Origin: Hymenobacter oligotrophus
Lineage (GTDB): Bacteria; Bacteroidota; Bacteroidia; Cytophagales; Hymenobacteraceae
Direction of reading: 5' to 3'
NCBI RefSeq assembly: GCF_003574965.1
Contig: NZ_CP032317.1
Coordinates: 3,286,001-3,350,000, forward strand
Length of the DNA: 64,000 nucleotides
A program made the translations under genes and the position numbers. Positions 43,505-53,217 of this stretch are shown in pieces. The notes beneath the pieces were generated by a model. The model worked only from the letters and a program-made list of their open reading frames with translations, searched no databases and was not told the DNA's origin. The first letter of the stretch is position 1, and each line of letters opens with the position of its first letter.

Positions 43505-44545
43505 ACGGTAGACATCCACACCCACATCCTGCCCAAGCAGTGGCCCGATTTGCGCGAGCGATACGGCTACGGCGGCTTCATTCGGTTGGAGCACCACAAG
43601 CCCTGCTGCGCCCGCATGATGCAGGACGACAAGTTCTTCCGCGAAATCCAGGACAACTGCTGGGACCCCGCCGTGCGCCTGCGCGAGTGCCAGCACTTTG
43701 GGGTGGATGTGCAGGTACTGAGCACGGTACCCGTGATGTTCAGCTATTGGGCCAAGCCCCACGATGCCCTCGACCTGAGCCGCCTGCTCAACGACCACCT
43801 GGCCGGCGTGGTGGCCGACTACCCCGACCGCTTTGCTGGCCTGGGCACCATTCCGATGCAAGCGCCCGAGCTGGCCGTTAAGGAGCTGGAGCGCTGTGTA
43901 AAAGAACTCGGGCTGATCGGCGTGCAAATCGGTTCGCACGTCAACGACTGGAACCTCGATGCCCCCGAACTGTTCGAGGTGTTTGCGGCGGCCGAGGAGT
44001 TGGGCGCGGCCGTGTTTGTGCACCCCTGGGACATGATGGCCCAGCAAAAAATGCCCAAGTATTGGCTGCCGTGGCTGGTGGGCATGCCCGCCGAAAGCAC
44101 CCTAGCGCTCTGCTCGCTGGTGTTTGGCGGGGTGCTGGAGCGCTTGCCCAAGCTGCGCGTGGCCGTAGCGCACGGCGGCGGCACCTTTGCGGCCACCATC
44201 GGGCGCATCGAGCACGGCTTTCAGGTACGCCCCGACCTCTGCGCCATCGATAACCCCGTGAACCCGCGCGAGTACCTAGGGCGCTTTTGGGTTGATTCGC
44301 TGGTGCACGACCCGATGATGCTTGATTACCTGGTAAAAACCGTAGGCCCCGAAAAAATCGTGCTCGGTACCGATTACCCTTTCCCGCTCGGCGAGCTGGA
44401 GCCCGGCCAGCTAATTCGCTCCATGCCCTACGCCGACGACGTGAAGGCCCGCATGCTCGGCCAAAACGCCCTGGACTGGATGGGCATGCCGGCCGAGCAT
44501 TTCAGCAAGCACCTGCTGGGCCGTGCCAGTGCCCGGCGCGGCTAA
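43445..44545 (+). CDS. 2-amino-3-carboxymuconate-6-semialdehyde decarboxylase (ACMSD)
   Basis: Zinc amidohydrolase-fold decarboxylase diverting the HAAO product away from quinolinate toward 2-aminomuconate semialdehyde. The 366-residue protein shows the metal motif DIHTHILP near residues 21-28, [18 protein letters not shown] and [10 protein letters not shown] (Asp ligand). Family proteins usually begin just before the DIHTH motif; here about 20 extra residues (including [12 protein letters not shown]) are encoded by the right repeat arm. Either ATG 43445 or a TTG at about 43481 lies in repeat-derived DNA. The catalytic domain looks intact. Confidence 0.93.
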   Translation: MIQSAAHPNQSSLVLPPSSLTVDIHTHILPKQWPDLRERYGYGGFIRLEHHKPCCARMMQDDKFFREIQDNCWDPAVRLRECQHFGVDVQVLSTVPVMFSYWAKPHDALDLSRLLNDHLAGVVADYPDRFAGLGTIPMQAPELAVKELERCVKELGLIGVQIGSHVNDWNLDAPELFEVFAAAEELGAAVFVHPWDMMAQQKMPKYWLPWLVGMPAESTLALCSLVFGGVLERLPKLRVAVAHGGGTFAATIGRIEHGFQVRPDLCAIDNPVNPREYLGRFWVDSLVHDPMMLDYLVKTVGPEKIVLGTDYPFPLGELEPGQLIRSMPYADDVKARMLGQNALDWMGMPAEHFSKHLLGRASARRG

Positions 44546-44748
44546 AGCAGGGGGCTGGCGCAGCCGCGCCGCGTCGCTTCGCGGGTGCGGCCAGGCATCG
44601 GGCCAAGCCATCGGCAGCCCAGCGCTTGCTAAAGTACCGCAGGGCGGTGGTAACTTGCCCGGCCCGTGGCGGCGCCTGCCCAGCCTGCCTCGCCACGGGT
44701 TTGCACAACAGCCGCTCCCGTTCGGTCGCGCGGCTTCAACCTGGTTTC

Positions 44749-46035
44749 ATGACGTTTCAGAACACCCATAGTTTCGCCCTCCAACTCGATGCGGCCGACC
44801 CGCTCCGCGCGTTTCGGGAGCGGTTTCACATTCCTGCCGGGCCCAACGGCCAGCCGGCTATTTACTGCTGCGGCAACTCGCTGGGGCTGCTGCCCAAAAA
44901 CGCCCGCGCGGCCGTGGAGCAGGAGTTCCGGAGCTGGGAGGAGCGCGCTGTAGAGGGCCACTTTCATGGCACCTCGCCCTGGATGCACTACCACGAAACC
45001 CTCACCGACGCCACCGCGCGGGTAGTTGGGGCCAAACCCCTGGAAGTGGTGGTGATGAACAACCTCACCACCAACCTGCACCTGCTGCTGATCTCGTTTT
45101 ACCGCCCCGCCGGCAAGCGCTACAAAGTGCTGATGGAGGGCGGCGCGTTTCCTTCGGATCAGTACGCCCTGGAAAGCCAGGTGAAGCTGCACGGCTACGC
45201 CCCCGACGACGCCATTGTAGAGCTGGTGCCCCGCCCGGGCGAGCATACCCTGCGCACCCAGGACATTGAAGCGCGCATCGCGGAGTTGGGCGAAGAGCTG
45301 GCCTTGGTGCTCCTAGGTGGCGTAAACTACTACACCGGCCAGGCCTTCGACATGGCCGCCATTACGCGCGCCGGCCACGCCGCCGGGGCCGTGGTAGGGT
45401 TCGACCTGGCCCACGCGGCCGGTAACCTGGTGCTGCACCTGCACGATTGGGACGTTGACTTTGCTTGCTGGTGCACCTACAAGTACCTGAATTCGGGCCC
45501 GGGCGGCACTTCCGGCGTATTCGTGCACGAGCGGTTTGCCCACCAACCCGATTTGCCGCGCCTGGCCGGCTGGTGGGGCCACGACCCCGCCGACCGTTTC
45601 CAGATGAAAAAAGGCTTCCGGCCGATGCCCGGGGCAGCGGGTTGGCAGCTTTCCAACGGGCAAATATTCCCGATGGCCATTCATCGCGCCGCGCTGGCGG
45701 TGGTTGAGGAAGCCGGCGGCATGCCGGCGCTGCGTAGCAAAAGCGAGCAGCTGACGGGCTACCTCGCGTTTGTGCTGCGCGAAGCCGGCCTGCCGGCCAA
45801 CGAGCTGGAAATCATTACGCCCGAAAATCCGGCCGAGCGCGGCTGCCAGCTTTCGGTGCTGGTGCACCGCGAGGGCCGCGCTTTGTTCGACTACCTGGCC
45901 GCGCAAGGCATTGTGGCCGATTGGCGCGAGCCGAACGTTATCCGGCTGGCGCCCGTGCCGCTCTACAACTCGTTCGAGGAGGTGTGGCGCATTGGGCAAG
46001 CGTTTGCGCAGTGGGCCAACCGATCGGCGCGCTAA
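44749..46035 (+). CDS. kynU: Kynureninase
   Basis: PLP enzyme cleaving kynurenine or 3-hydroxykynurenine to (hydroxy)anthranilate and alanine. The 428-residue protein carries CCGNSLGLLPK, WMHYHETL, the PLP-binding DLAHAAGN segment and the lysine in WCTYKYLNSGPGG (Lys245), followed by GWWGHDP and LSNGQIFPMA. ATG 44749 gives the usual N-terminus; the frame runs further upstream without family sequence. A 203-base gap with no visible gene separates it from ACMSD, so a separate promoter is possible. A hairpin follows the stop. Confidence 0.95.
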   Translation: MTFQNTHSFALQLDAADPLRAFRERFHIPAGPNGQPAIYCCGNSLGLLPKNARAAVEQEFRSWEERAVEGHFHGTSPWMHYHETLTDATARVVGAKPLEVVVMNNLTTNLHLLLISFYRPAGKRYKVLMEGGAFPSDQYALESQVKLHGYAPDDAIVELVPRPGEHTLRTQDIEARIAELGEELALVLLGGVNYYTGQAFDMAAITRAGHAAGAVVGFDLAHAAGNLVLHLHDWDVDFACWCTYKYLNSGPGGTSGVFVHERFAHQPDLPRLAGWWGHDPADRFQMKKGFRPMPGAAGWQLSNGQIFPMAIHRAALAVVEEAGGMPALRSKSEQLTGYLAFVLREAGLPANELEIITPENPAERGCQLSVLVHREGRALFDYLAAQGIVADWREPNVIRLAPVPLYNSFEEVWRIGQAFAQWANRSAR

Positions 46036-46109
46036 ACGGTTTACTACCGTGGGCAGTGCTGCAAACCTAAGCTACCCAAGGCCCTAGGTTTCTCGTACTA
46101 TTACACCGG

Positions 46110-46140
46110 CAGGCCGCCCACTCTCGGGCGGGCCTGGTTT
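46110..46140 (+). terminator. Terminator-like hairpin after kynU
   Basis: CAGGCCGCCC pairs with GGGCGGGCCTG (one bulge), followed by GTTTTC. Confidence 0.5.
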
Positions 46141-46153
46141 TCGCCTTTGCATT

Positions 46154-46813
46154 ATGGAAGATTACGCCGCCAAAATGGTCGGCAAAACCGACGCCGAGCT
46201 TCTGCTGTACGTGGAGCGCCGCAACGAATACCGCGAGCAGGCTGTGCTGGCAGCGGTAAACGAATTGGAGCGCCGGGGCCATGCCATCGATAACGTGGCT
46301 GCGCTGCGAAGCGAGCTGCAGGCTTCGTTTGTGGAGTCGGAGGCGGAGGCCCTGCGCAACCCCGCGCCCGAACCGGCCTGGATGACCAGGCCCGCCACTC
46401 CCGAAGAACCCGAACAGGTTGCCCCGGATGCGCCGGCCCTGTACTCGCCCACCACGGTGGTGGTGTTTTCGGTATTCTCTTTTCTGATTGGCGGCGTGTT
46501 GATGCTGCTAAACTTGCTGCGCCTGCGCCGCTACGGCGGCGCGGCCTTGCTAGTAGCATTGGTGGTGCTGGGCATCAGCGGATTAGGCTGGATATCGAAG
46601 CTGGTGGCAGTGCGGCCCGAATACATTTTTCTGGCCATCAACGTGGTGCTGGCGGCGCTTTATGTGTACGTGCTGTGGCCCAACTTTATCGGGGCCCAAA
46701 CCTACCGGCCCCGCGGCTGGCTAATGCCGCTGCTCATCATCTTCGCCCTCAATATGCTGTTTATGGTATTGCTGCGCTACGCCGGCGTGGCCATACCGGG
46801 CCTCGGCCAGTAA
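46154..46813 (+). CDS. Membrane protein of unknown function
   Basis: A 219-residue protein. An N-terminal soluble region of about 95 residues is helical and acidic (KTDAELLLYVERRNEYREQAV). Four hydrophobic segments follow between about residues 100 and 210. The N-terminal pattern (a short repeat about a 'reading'/'repair' of residue positions seen in many Bacteroidota membrane proteins) is familiar but I cannot give it a family name. The AlkB-like gene begins 15 bases downstream, so the two are likely co-transcribed. Confidence 0.7.
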   Translation: MEDYAAKMVGKTDAELLLYVERRNEYREQAVLAAVNELERRGHAIDNVAALRSELQASFVESEAEALRNPAPEPAWMTRPATPEEPEQVAPDAPALYSPTTVVVFSVFSFLIGGVLMLLNLLRLRRYGGAALLVALVVLGISGLGWISKLVAVRPEYIFLAINVVLAALYVYVLWPNFIGAQTYRPRGWLMPLLIIFALNMLFMVLLRYAGVAIPGLGQ

Positions 46814-46827
46814 CCCAGCGCCTAGGT

Positions 46828-47424
46828 ATGCCGCTGCTGCCGCTTGCCATGCCCCGCGCCGACGTGCGCTTCCAAAACGACTTTCTGCCCCCCAACGAAG
46901 CCGCGGCCTTGTTTCTGGAGCTGACCAACGGCATTGCGTGGCGGCAAGAAGCAATTCACCTGTTTGGCCGCGCGGTGCCGCAGCCCCGCCTTATTGCCTG
47001 GCACGGCGACGCCGGCGCTACTTACCGCTACTCGGGCTTGCAGCTGCAGCCCGAGCCGCTCACGCCTGTGCTGCATGCCTTGCGCCTGCGCCTGCAGCAA
47101 GCCACCGGTGCCGCGTACAACAGCGTGCTGCTCAACCTCTACCGCCACGGGCAAGACAGCATGGGCTGGCACGCCGACGACGAGTCCGAACTTGGTCCCG
47201 CTCCCGTTATTGCTTCGCTGAGCCTAGGTGCCACGCGGCGCTTTCGGTTTCGGCCGCGTAGCGGGGCCGGTTTCGAAGCGGCGCCCGTGTCGCTCGAGTT
47301 GCCCGGCGGCAGCCTGCTGCTGATGCAAGGCCCCACGCAGCACAACTGGCAGCATGCCCTGCCTAAAACGGCCCGCTCAGTGGGTCCGCGTATCAACCTC
47401 ACGTTTCGTCGCATCGTGGCCTAG
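46828..47424 (+). CDS. AlkB-like 2OG-Fe(II) oxygenase
   Basis: A 198-residue protein of the AlkB family, which repairs alkylated nucleobases or demethylates other substrates. Iron ligands appear in WHADDE (His, Asp) and in the later HNWQHALPK stretch; the 2-oxoglutarate-binding arginines lie in RINLTFRR near the C-terminus. LNLYRHGQDSMGWHADDE and SLSLGATRRFRFR are typical. ATG 46828 (or the Met seven residues later) is the start. It follows a membrane-protein gene by 15 bases and ends in a CCTAGG motif that provides the stop codon. Strong terminator downstream. Confidence 0.9.
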   Translation: MPLLPLAMPRADVRFQNDFLPPNEAAALFLELTNGIAWRQEAIHLFGRAVPQPRLIAWHGDAGATYRYSGLQLQPEPLTPVLHALRLRLQQATGAAYNSVLLNLYRHGQDSMGWHADDESELGPAPVIASLSLGATRRFRFRPRSGAGFEAAPVSLELPGGSLLLMQGPTQHNWQHALPKTARSVGPRINLTFRRIVA

Positions 47425-47451
47425 GTGGCGGCGGGCGCAACGGCGCGCACG

Positions 47452-47486
47452 AAAAAGCCGGCCCCGCACTGCGGGGCCGGCTTTTT
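47452..47486. terminator. Bidirectional terminator between alkB-like and TonB receptor genes
   Basis: Perfect 16-base arms with 3-base loop, A-rich on one side and T-rich on the other, between convergent genes. Confidence 0.85.
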
Positions 47487-47507
47487 TGTGCGGTGGTAAT
47501 GGCGTGC

Positions 47508-50276
47508 TTACTTCAGCTCGATAAGCAAGCCTAGGTAAGCTAGGCGGCCGATGCCGGGGCCACCGTATACCTGCACGTTGTTGTTGTTGAGCAGGTTGGA
47601 AGCACCCAGTTGCAGCGTGGTGCCCAGCTTGGGCAGCGTGTAGCCGGCCGAAGCATCAAGCGTGCTGTAGTCGCTAACGGTGCCGGTGGCAAAGGGCATT
47701 TCCTGCAAGTGGCGCTCCACCCAGCGGTAGTTTACGTTGTAGTGGAAGTGCTGGCCCACCTGGCCTTCGGCGCCCACGTTATACTTGTGCTTGGGCGTGT
47801 TGAAGAACGTTACGAAACCTTGGGGCAGGTTGTCGCGGTCGAGCACGTTCAGCGAGTAGTTGGCCGAGAGGTGCAGGGCCTGAGCGGCGTAGTACGTAAG
47901 GCCCACGGCGCCGCCGCGCGTGTGCACCTCCTGCTCGTTGTTGTTGTACACAAACAGGTAGCGCGTGGGCTGGCCCGGCCCAAAGTTGGCGCGCTGGGCC
48001 GTTTGCAGCTGCTGCTGCGTGGGGCGCGTGCCATCGGTGTTGCCCACAAAGTAAGTGGCCCCGATGAAGTCGTTGTAGCGGCTGGTGTAGAAGTTTACAT
48101 CGGCGTACAGCTTGGGCAGAATAACGCCTTTGTAACCCACCTCCAAGGTGTTTACGCGCTCCAGACCTAAGGGCTTCACGTTCAGCTCGAAGGTGCTGAG
48201 CGGCGCCGTGCCAAGCGGCTGGCCCTGGCTGTTCACGAGGCTGTAGCCCTGGTAGCCGTTGCCGATGTTGCCTTGGTACACACGCCCGATAATATCCACC
48301 TGCGTGTATTGCTCCAGCTGCGCCGGGCTGCGGAAGGCCGAGCCAAAGCTGCTGCGGAAGCTGTGCTGCTTTTCGGCACCAAACGAATACACGGCCGACA
48401 CCCGCGGCGACACAGCCGCCTTAAAGTTCTTGAACTCATCGACGCGGACTGCGGCGGCCAGCTTCAGGTGGTCGTCGAGCAGGGTTTGGGTAGCCTGGGC
48501 GTAGGCGCCATACTCGTGGTTGCGGACGCGGTTGCCCGGCGTATCGGCAAAAATGCGGCCGCCCGAGCCTAAGCGGTACGCGCGGTAAGCGGCGCCCACG
48601 GTCAACTGCGTAGCCTCGGCCAGCTTAAACTGGCGCTGGCCGCTCACGTCGTGCAAGTACGAGTCGAGGTTCATCTTGGCGCCCCGGTTCACCGGGTCGT
48701 CGTTGCCTATGAGTTGCTGGCGCAAAGTGGCAAAGCGCGGATCGGTGCTCTTCAGCATGGTGCGCGCGGCCTCCGCCTGCGCCATAGCCAGGGCCTGCTC
48801 CACGGTGCGGTTGGCGCCGCGGGCCTGCTTGTACACGGCGTTGTAAGTGCCAATGTATTGGTCGGCGTAGCTTACCGTGGCGCCTTCCTGAGCCGGGGCA
48901 ACGGTCAAGAACGAGCCCAACAGGTTCAGCTCGTACGAGTCGCCGCTGAAATCCTTGGTGGTGTAGGCCCGCAAAAAGCCCTTCGAGCTTTTCAGCTCTA
49001 GGCGGTATTGGTTGATGCCTAGGTCCTTGATGCGGAAACGGCTCAGGTTTTGGTACGTGGCCGTGCCGGCGGCGCGGCGGGCGCTCAACGTCAGCTTCAA
49101 GTCGTCGCGCAGCAAGTACGCGAGGGTACCTTCCACCCGGTACGAGCGGGTCTTGTTGTCGTCGGCAATAAGCTCCTGCTCGGTGTAGCCAGGGGCGTAC
49201 AGGCGCCGGCCGTACAGCTCGGGGCTGGTGCCGCCGGGCAACTGCTGCTGGGGCGTAAAGGTGTAGCTCAGGTCGCCGTAGCGGTTCACGGCGTCGTAAC
49301 CCAGGGGCGAGCCTTCGGCGTTGGCCGAGGTGGCGTTGGCCTCGTAGTTGCGGGCTATCCAGTCGTTGGCCGTGAGGTAGCTGCCCGTTACTTTAAAGGC
49401 CAGCTTATCGGTAATGCGGCGGGCGTAGCGCAGTTGCCCATCGAGGAAGTTGCGCTGGCCGCCGCGCAGCCGCATCGTCAGCCCTTCGTACACAAACGGG
49501 TCCTTCGAGTTAAACAGCACCACGCCGTTGAAGGCGTTAGCGCCGTACAGCGCCGAAGCCGGGCCGTGCACAATCTCGATGCTTTCCATGTCGACCTCCG
49601 GAATGCCCACCAGGTTACCGGGGCTGAGGTTGAGCGAAGGCAGCTGCGAGTCGGCGTAGTCGTAGAGCTGAATTACGCGCTCCGATTTGGCCGTGTTGAA
49701 GCCGCGCGTGCTGATGGAGGTAAACAGCATCGAGGCCGAGTTCACGTCGACGCCCTTAAACTGGCCCAAACCAGCCAAAATTTCGGGCGTCGAAACGCGC
49801 TCGATCTGGCGGCCGGTAATCTTTTCGACCGTTACCGGAGCGCGCATAATTTGTTCCTCCACGCGCGAGGCCGATACCACGGTTTCGTTTAGTTGCTGCG
49901 GGCTAGCCGACAGGCCCACGCTCAGTTGGTTATCGGGCAAGCGCAGCTCCAGCTCCTGGGTTTGGTAGCCCACGTACGAAACCACGAGCACCACCGGCTG
50001 GCTGCCAAAGGGCGCCTCGAGCCGGAACTTACCGAACTGGTCGGTGCTGGTACCGATAAATGTGCCTTTCACGAACACGGTAGCGCCCGGCAGCGGCATG
50101 CCTTCGTCGGTCCGCACCACGCCACCTAGGGCCTGCAGGGCGTTGTCGGCAGCAGAGCGGGGTGGTTGCGCGGCCGGTCCTTTATTGCCCGCCGGGTTGT
50201 CGGTTTGGGCCATGGCAACCGGGGTAGCCTGCGTAAGCAAAAGCCCCGATAACATCAGGGGGTAACAGTACTTCAT
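47508..50276 (-). CDS. TonB-dependent receptor (first of a tandem pair)
   Basis: A 922-residue outer-membrane active-uptake receptor. A signal peptide (about 1-24, ending PVAMAQ) is followed by a carboxypeptidase-regulatory-like domain (about 45-130, PGATVFVKGTFIGT), the plug (VSASRVEEQIMRAPVTVEKI to IEIVHGPASALYGANAFNGVV) and a large beta-barrel ending near an aromatic-free LLIELK. No SusD partner is adjacent. It is the downstream paralogue of the receptor at 50533. Substrate unknown; a siderophore or metal complex is typical of stand-alone receptors. ATG 50276 precedes the signal peptide. Confidence 0.92.
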   Translation of the reverse strand: MKYCYPLMLSGLLLTQATPVAMAQTDNPAGNKGPAAQPPRSAADNALQALGGVVRTDEGMPLPGATVFVKGTFIGTSTDQFGKFRLEAPFGSQPVVLVVSYVGYQTQELELRLPDNQLSVGLSASPQQLNETVVSASRVEEQIMRAPVTVEKITGRQIERVSTPEILAGLGQFKGVDVNSASMLFTSISTRGFNTAKSERVIQLYDYADSQLPSLNLSPGNLVGIPEVDMESIEIVHGPASALYGANAFNGVVLFNSKDPFVYEGLTMRLRGGQRNFLDGQLRYARRITDKLAFKVTGSYLTANDWIARNYEANATSANAEGSPLGYDAVNRYGDLSYTFTPQQQLPGGTSPELYGRRLYAPGYTEQELIADDNKTRSYRVEGTLAYLLRDDLKLTLSARRAAGTATYQNLSRFRIKDLGINQYRLELKSSKGFLRAYTTKDFSGDSYELNLLGSFLTVAPAQEGATVSYADQYIGTYNAVYKQARGANRTVEQALAMAQAEAARTMLKSTDPRFATLRQQLIGNDDPVNRGAKMNLDSYLHDVSGQRQFKLAEATQLTVGAAYRAYRLGSGGRIFADTPGNRVRNHEYGAYAQATQTLLDDHLKLAAAVRVDEFKNFKAAVSPRVSAVYSFGAEKQHSFRSSFGSAFRSPAQLEQYTQVDIIGRVYQGNIGNGYQGYSLVNSQGQPLGTAPLSTFELNVKPLGLERVNTLEVGYKGVILPKLYADVNFYTSRYNDFIGATYFVGNTDGTRPTQQQLQTAQRANFGPGQPTRYLFVYNNNEQEVHTRGGAVGLTYYAAQALHLSANYSLNVLDRDNLPQGFVTFFNTPKHKYNVGAEGQVGQHFHYNVNYRWVERHLQEMPFATGTVSDYSTLDASAGYTLPKLGTTLQLGASNLLNNNNVQVYGGPGIGRLAYLGLLIELK

Positions 50277-50460
50277 TGCAAAGGGTGTGTGGGGAAATTT
50301 GGAAACGGATGTCAAGCTTACTCACGCGCGGCGCAGCACAAGGCTCCAACTCGCCCAACAAGCCGAAATCATAGCCGAATACCGTTGGGCTTTAGCTGGG
50401 CAATTGGCCTTAGGTGCCCACAGGCACCAAGCGCGCTCAGGAGCAGCTAGGGCCAAAAGC

Positions 50461-50506
50461 CAACCGCCCGGCACCGCTGCCGAGGAGGCAGGGTACCGGG
50501 CGGTTG
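50461..50506 (-). terminator. Terminator-like hairpin after the second receptor
   Basis: Imperfect arms CAACCGCCCGG and CCGGGCGGTTG with internal pairing; on the minus strand TTTT follows. Confidence 0.55.
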
Positions 50507-50532
50507 GCGCCTGGTAGCGGCTAACGCAGCTG

Positions 50533-53217
50533 CTACTTAATGTCGACGAGCAGGCCCACGTAGGCCAAGCGGCCAATCTGCGGACCGCCGTAAATCTGCA
50601 CGTTGCGGCTGTCGAGTACGTTCGAGGCCCCTACTTGCAGCGTGCTCGAGTACTTGGGCAGGGCGTAGCCTACGTAAGCATCCAGGGCGCTGTAATCGCT
50701 CAGCTCGCCAACGGCAAACGGCGTTTCGTAGAGGTGGCCTTGGGCCCAGCGGTAGTTCAGCGAGTAGCTAAACTGGCCAGCGGCACCGTTGGCACCCACG
50801 TTGTACTTGTGCTTGGGCGTGTTGAAGAACGTCTGGAACTCGGGGTCGGCAATGTTGTCGCGGTCGAGCACGTTCAGCGAGTAGTTGGCCGTCAGGTTCA
50901 GGGGTTTAGCCACGTTGTAGCTTAGGCCAATGGCCGCACCTTGGGTGCGCACCTCCTGATCGGCGTTCGTCCATACCTGCAGCACGCGGGTGGGCAGGGC
51001 CTTGTTCTGGAACTGCGCGGGCGCGGCGGCCTGCAACTCCTGCGGCGTGGGGCGCGTGCCGTTGGTGTTGCCGATAAAGCGGCGGCCACCAATAAAGTCG
51101 TTGTACTGGCTGCGGAAGTAGTTGATGTCGACGCTCAGCTTGTTGGCAAATACGCCACGGTAGCCGCCTTCGTAGGTGCTCAGGCGCTCCAGTTTCAGCG
51201 GGGCCAAGTTGATAGCGCTGCCCACGCCTTGCGCCGTGAGGGCGTAGCCTTGGTAGCCGTTGCCCACGTTGCCAAGCAGCAATACTTGGCCTACATCGAG
51301 GCGGATGTACTGATCGAGCTGGGTGGGCGAGCGGAAGGCGCGGCCGTAGCTGGCCCGGAAGCTGTGTTGCTTGTTGGCACCGGCCGAGTATACAACCGAG
51401 GCCCGCGGCGACACAGCCGGGTCGAAGTTCTTGAAATCATCCACGCGCACGGCCAGCGCCAGCTTCAGGCGGTCGTCGAGCAGTTGGTGCGCCAGCTGGG
51501 TGTAGGCACCCATTTCGTGGTTCTGGATGCGCTCGTTGTCGTCCGAAAACAGGTTGCCGTTCGAGCCCAAACGGAATTTGCGGTACGCCGCACCCAAAAT
51601 CAGGTCGGTTTTGCCACCCAGGCGGAAGTTGTACTGCGCGTTGCCTTCGTTCAGCAGCGAGCTGGCGTTCAGGCGCGCGCCGCGGCCAGGCGTTGCGTCC
51701 TTGATAATGGCCGCGCGCAGCTGGCTGAACCGCTCGCTGTTCGGGTCGAGTTGCTGCTTGTTGGCCTCGCGCTGGGCCACCTGCAGGGCTTGTTCGGCCG
51801 GAAGGCCGGCTGCACGAGCTTGCTTGTAAGCAAAATTGTAGGTGCCGAAATATTGCTGCGCGTACGACGGAGCGTTGGCACCCTCGGAAGTTGGAGAGGT
51901 CTGAAGAAACGAACCTAGGAAACCTAGGTCGTAGCTGCTGTTGCCGAAGTCCTGGGTGGAGGAGCCGCGCAAAAACCATTGCTCGCCCTTCAGTTCGCCG
52001 CGGTACTGGTTGGTGCCGAAGTTGCGTAGGCGGTAGCGGCTCGAGCTTTGGTAACTGGCAGTGCCGCGGGCCAGGCTGGCGCTTACGGTGGCCTTCAGCT
52101 TATCGGTAAGCAGGTACGATACCGTGGGCACTACCTTAAACGACCGGGCTTTGTCGTCGTCGGCCACGAGCGTTTGCTCGCTAAAGCCCGGCATGAACAC
52201 CGTTTTGCCCACCAGCTCGGGGCTAACGCCCGTTGGGAAAGGCTGGCCGGTCCGGAAGGTGTTCGACACGTCGCCGTAGCGGTTCACGGCGTCGTAGCCC
52301 AAGGGCGAGTTGGCGTCGTTGTTGGTCGGCACCACGCGCTTGCTGGTCGGGTCGAAGTTGTTGGCCAACCAGTCCTGACCGGTGAGGTAGCTGCCTACCA
52401 CCTTAAGGGCGAGTTTGTTGCCAAACTTCTTGGCGTAGCGCAGCTGCCCGTCGAGGTACGTCCGTTCGCCGCCGCGCACGCGGGCGCTCAGCCCTTCGGT
52501 CACAAACGGGTCTTTCGAGTTTAGCAGCACCACACCGTTGAAGGCGTTGGCGCCGTACAGCGCCGAAGCCGGACCGTGAATCACTTCAATGCTGGCAATA
52601 TCCAACTCCGGAATGCCCGTGAGGTTGCCCGAGTTAACGTTGAGCGAAGGCGACTGGGTATCGAAGTAATCGACCAGCTGAATTACGCGCTCCGATTTAG
52701 GAGAGTTAAAGCCGCGGGTGCTGAGGCTGCTCATCACCATGCTGCTCGAGTTCACGTCGATGCCTTTGTAGTTGTTCAGGCTGGCCAGCACATCGGGCGG
52801 AGGCACGCGCATAATCTGCTGCGCGCCTACTTTCTCAATGGTTACGGGTGCCTGTTGCAACGATTCTTCCACGCGCGAGGCCGCCACTACCACTTCGTTC
52901 AGGGTTACGGCTTCGTTCAGCGTAACCACCACATCGGGAGTGGGCTTAGTCAGTTCCAACTCGCGGGTTTCGTAGCCCACAAACGAGATGGAGATAACCA
53001 CGGGCCCGCGGCTGAAATCGGCGGGCAGCGAAAACTGCCCTAGGTAGTTGGTGCCGGTACCGATAAGGGTGCCTTTCAAGAAAACAGTAGCGCCGGGTAT
53101 AGGCTCGCCAGCATCGTTGCGTACGACGCCGCTAACACCGGCTTCCGACTGGGCAAGCGCAGGAGCTGCTAACAGCGCGCCGCCCAAAGCAAGCAGGCAG
53201 GGGTATAGTTGCCGCAT
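50533..53217 (-). CDS. TonB-dependent receptor (second of a tandem pair)
   Basis: An 894-residue paralogue of the receptor at 47508, with the same order: signal peptide ending ALAQS, carboxypeptidase-regulatory-like domain, plug (ASRVEESLQQAPVTIEKV; IEVIHGPASALYGANAFNG) and barrel ending LLVDIK. Long identical stretches (for example KSERVIQL and SPLGYDAVNRYGD) indicate duplication followed by divergence. ATG 53217 starts the signal peptide. A 256-base gap with a hairpin separates the two genes, so each may have its own promoter; GATCTTTG lies upstream near 53298 on the minus strand. It belongs to no visible SusCD pair. Confidence 0.92.
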   Translation of the reverse strand: MRQLYPCLLALGGALLAAPALAQSEAGVSGVVRNDAGEPIPGATVFLKGTLIGTGTNYLGQFSLPADFSRGPVVISISFVGYETRELELTKPTPDVVVTLNEAVTLNEVVVAASRVEESLQQAPVTIEKVGAQQIMRVPPPDVLASLNNYKGIDVNSSSMVMSSLSTRGFNSPKSERVIQLVDYFDTQSPSLNVNSGNLTGIPELDIASIEVIHGPASALYGANAFNGVVLLNSKDPFVTEGLSARVRGGERTYLDGQLRYAKKFGNKLALKVVGSYLTGQDWLANNFDPTSKRVVPTNNDANSPLGYDAVNRYGDVSNTFRTGQPFPTGVSPELVGKTVFMPGFSEQTLVADDDKARSFKVVPTVSYLLTDKLKATVSASLARGTASYQSSSRYRLRNFGTNQYRGELKGEQWFLRGSSTQDFGNSSYDLGFLGSFLQTSPTSEGANAPSYAQQYFGTYNFAYKQARAAGLPAEQALQVAQREANKQQLDPNSERFSQLRAAIIKDATPGRGARLNASSLLNEGNAQYNFRLGGKTDLILGAAYRKFRLGSNGNLFSDDNERIQNHEMGAYTQLAHQLLDDRLKLALAVRVDDFKNFDPAVSPRASVVYSAGANKQHSFRASYGRAFRSPTQLDQYIRLDVGQVLLLGNVGNGYQGYALTAQGVGSAINLAPLKLERLSTYEGGYRGVFANKLSVDINYFRSQYNDFIGGRRFIGNTNGTRPTPQELQAAAPAQFQNKALPTRVLQVWTNADQEVRTQGAAIGLSYNVAKPLNLTANYSLNVLDRDNIADPEFQTFFNTPKHKYNVGANGAAGQFSYSLNYRWAQGHLYETPFAVGELSDYSALDAYVGYALPKYSSTLQVGASNVLDSRNVQIYGGPQIGRLAYVGLLVDIK

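Noticed and set aside
47508-53217. Polysaccharide utilisation locus
   Set aside because: No SusD-like lipoprotein, glycoside hydrolase or sensor accompanies the receptors.
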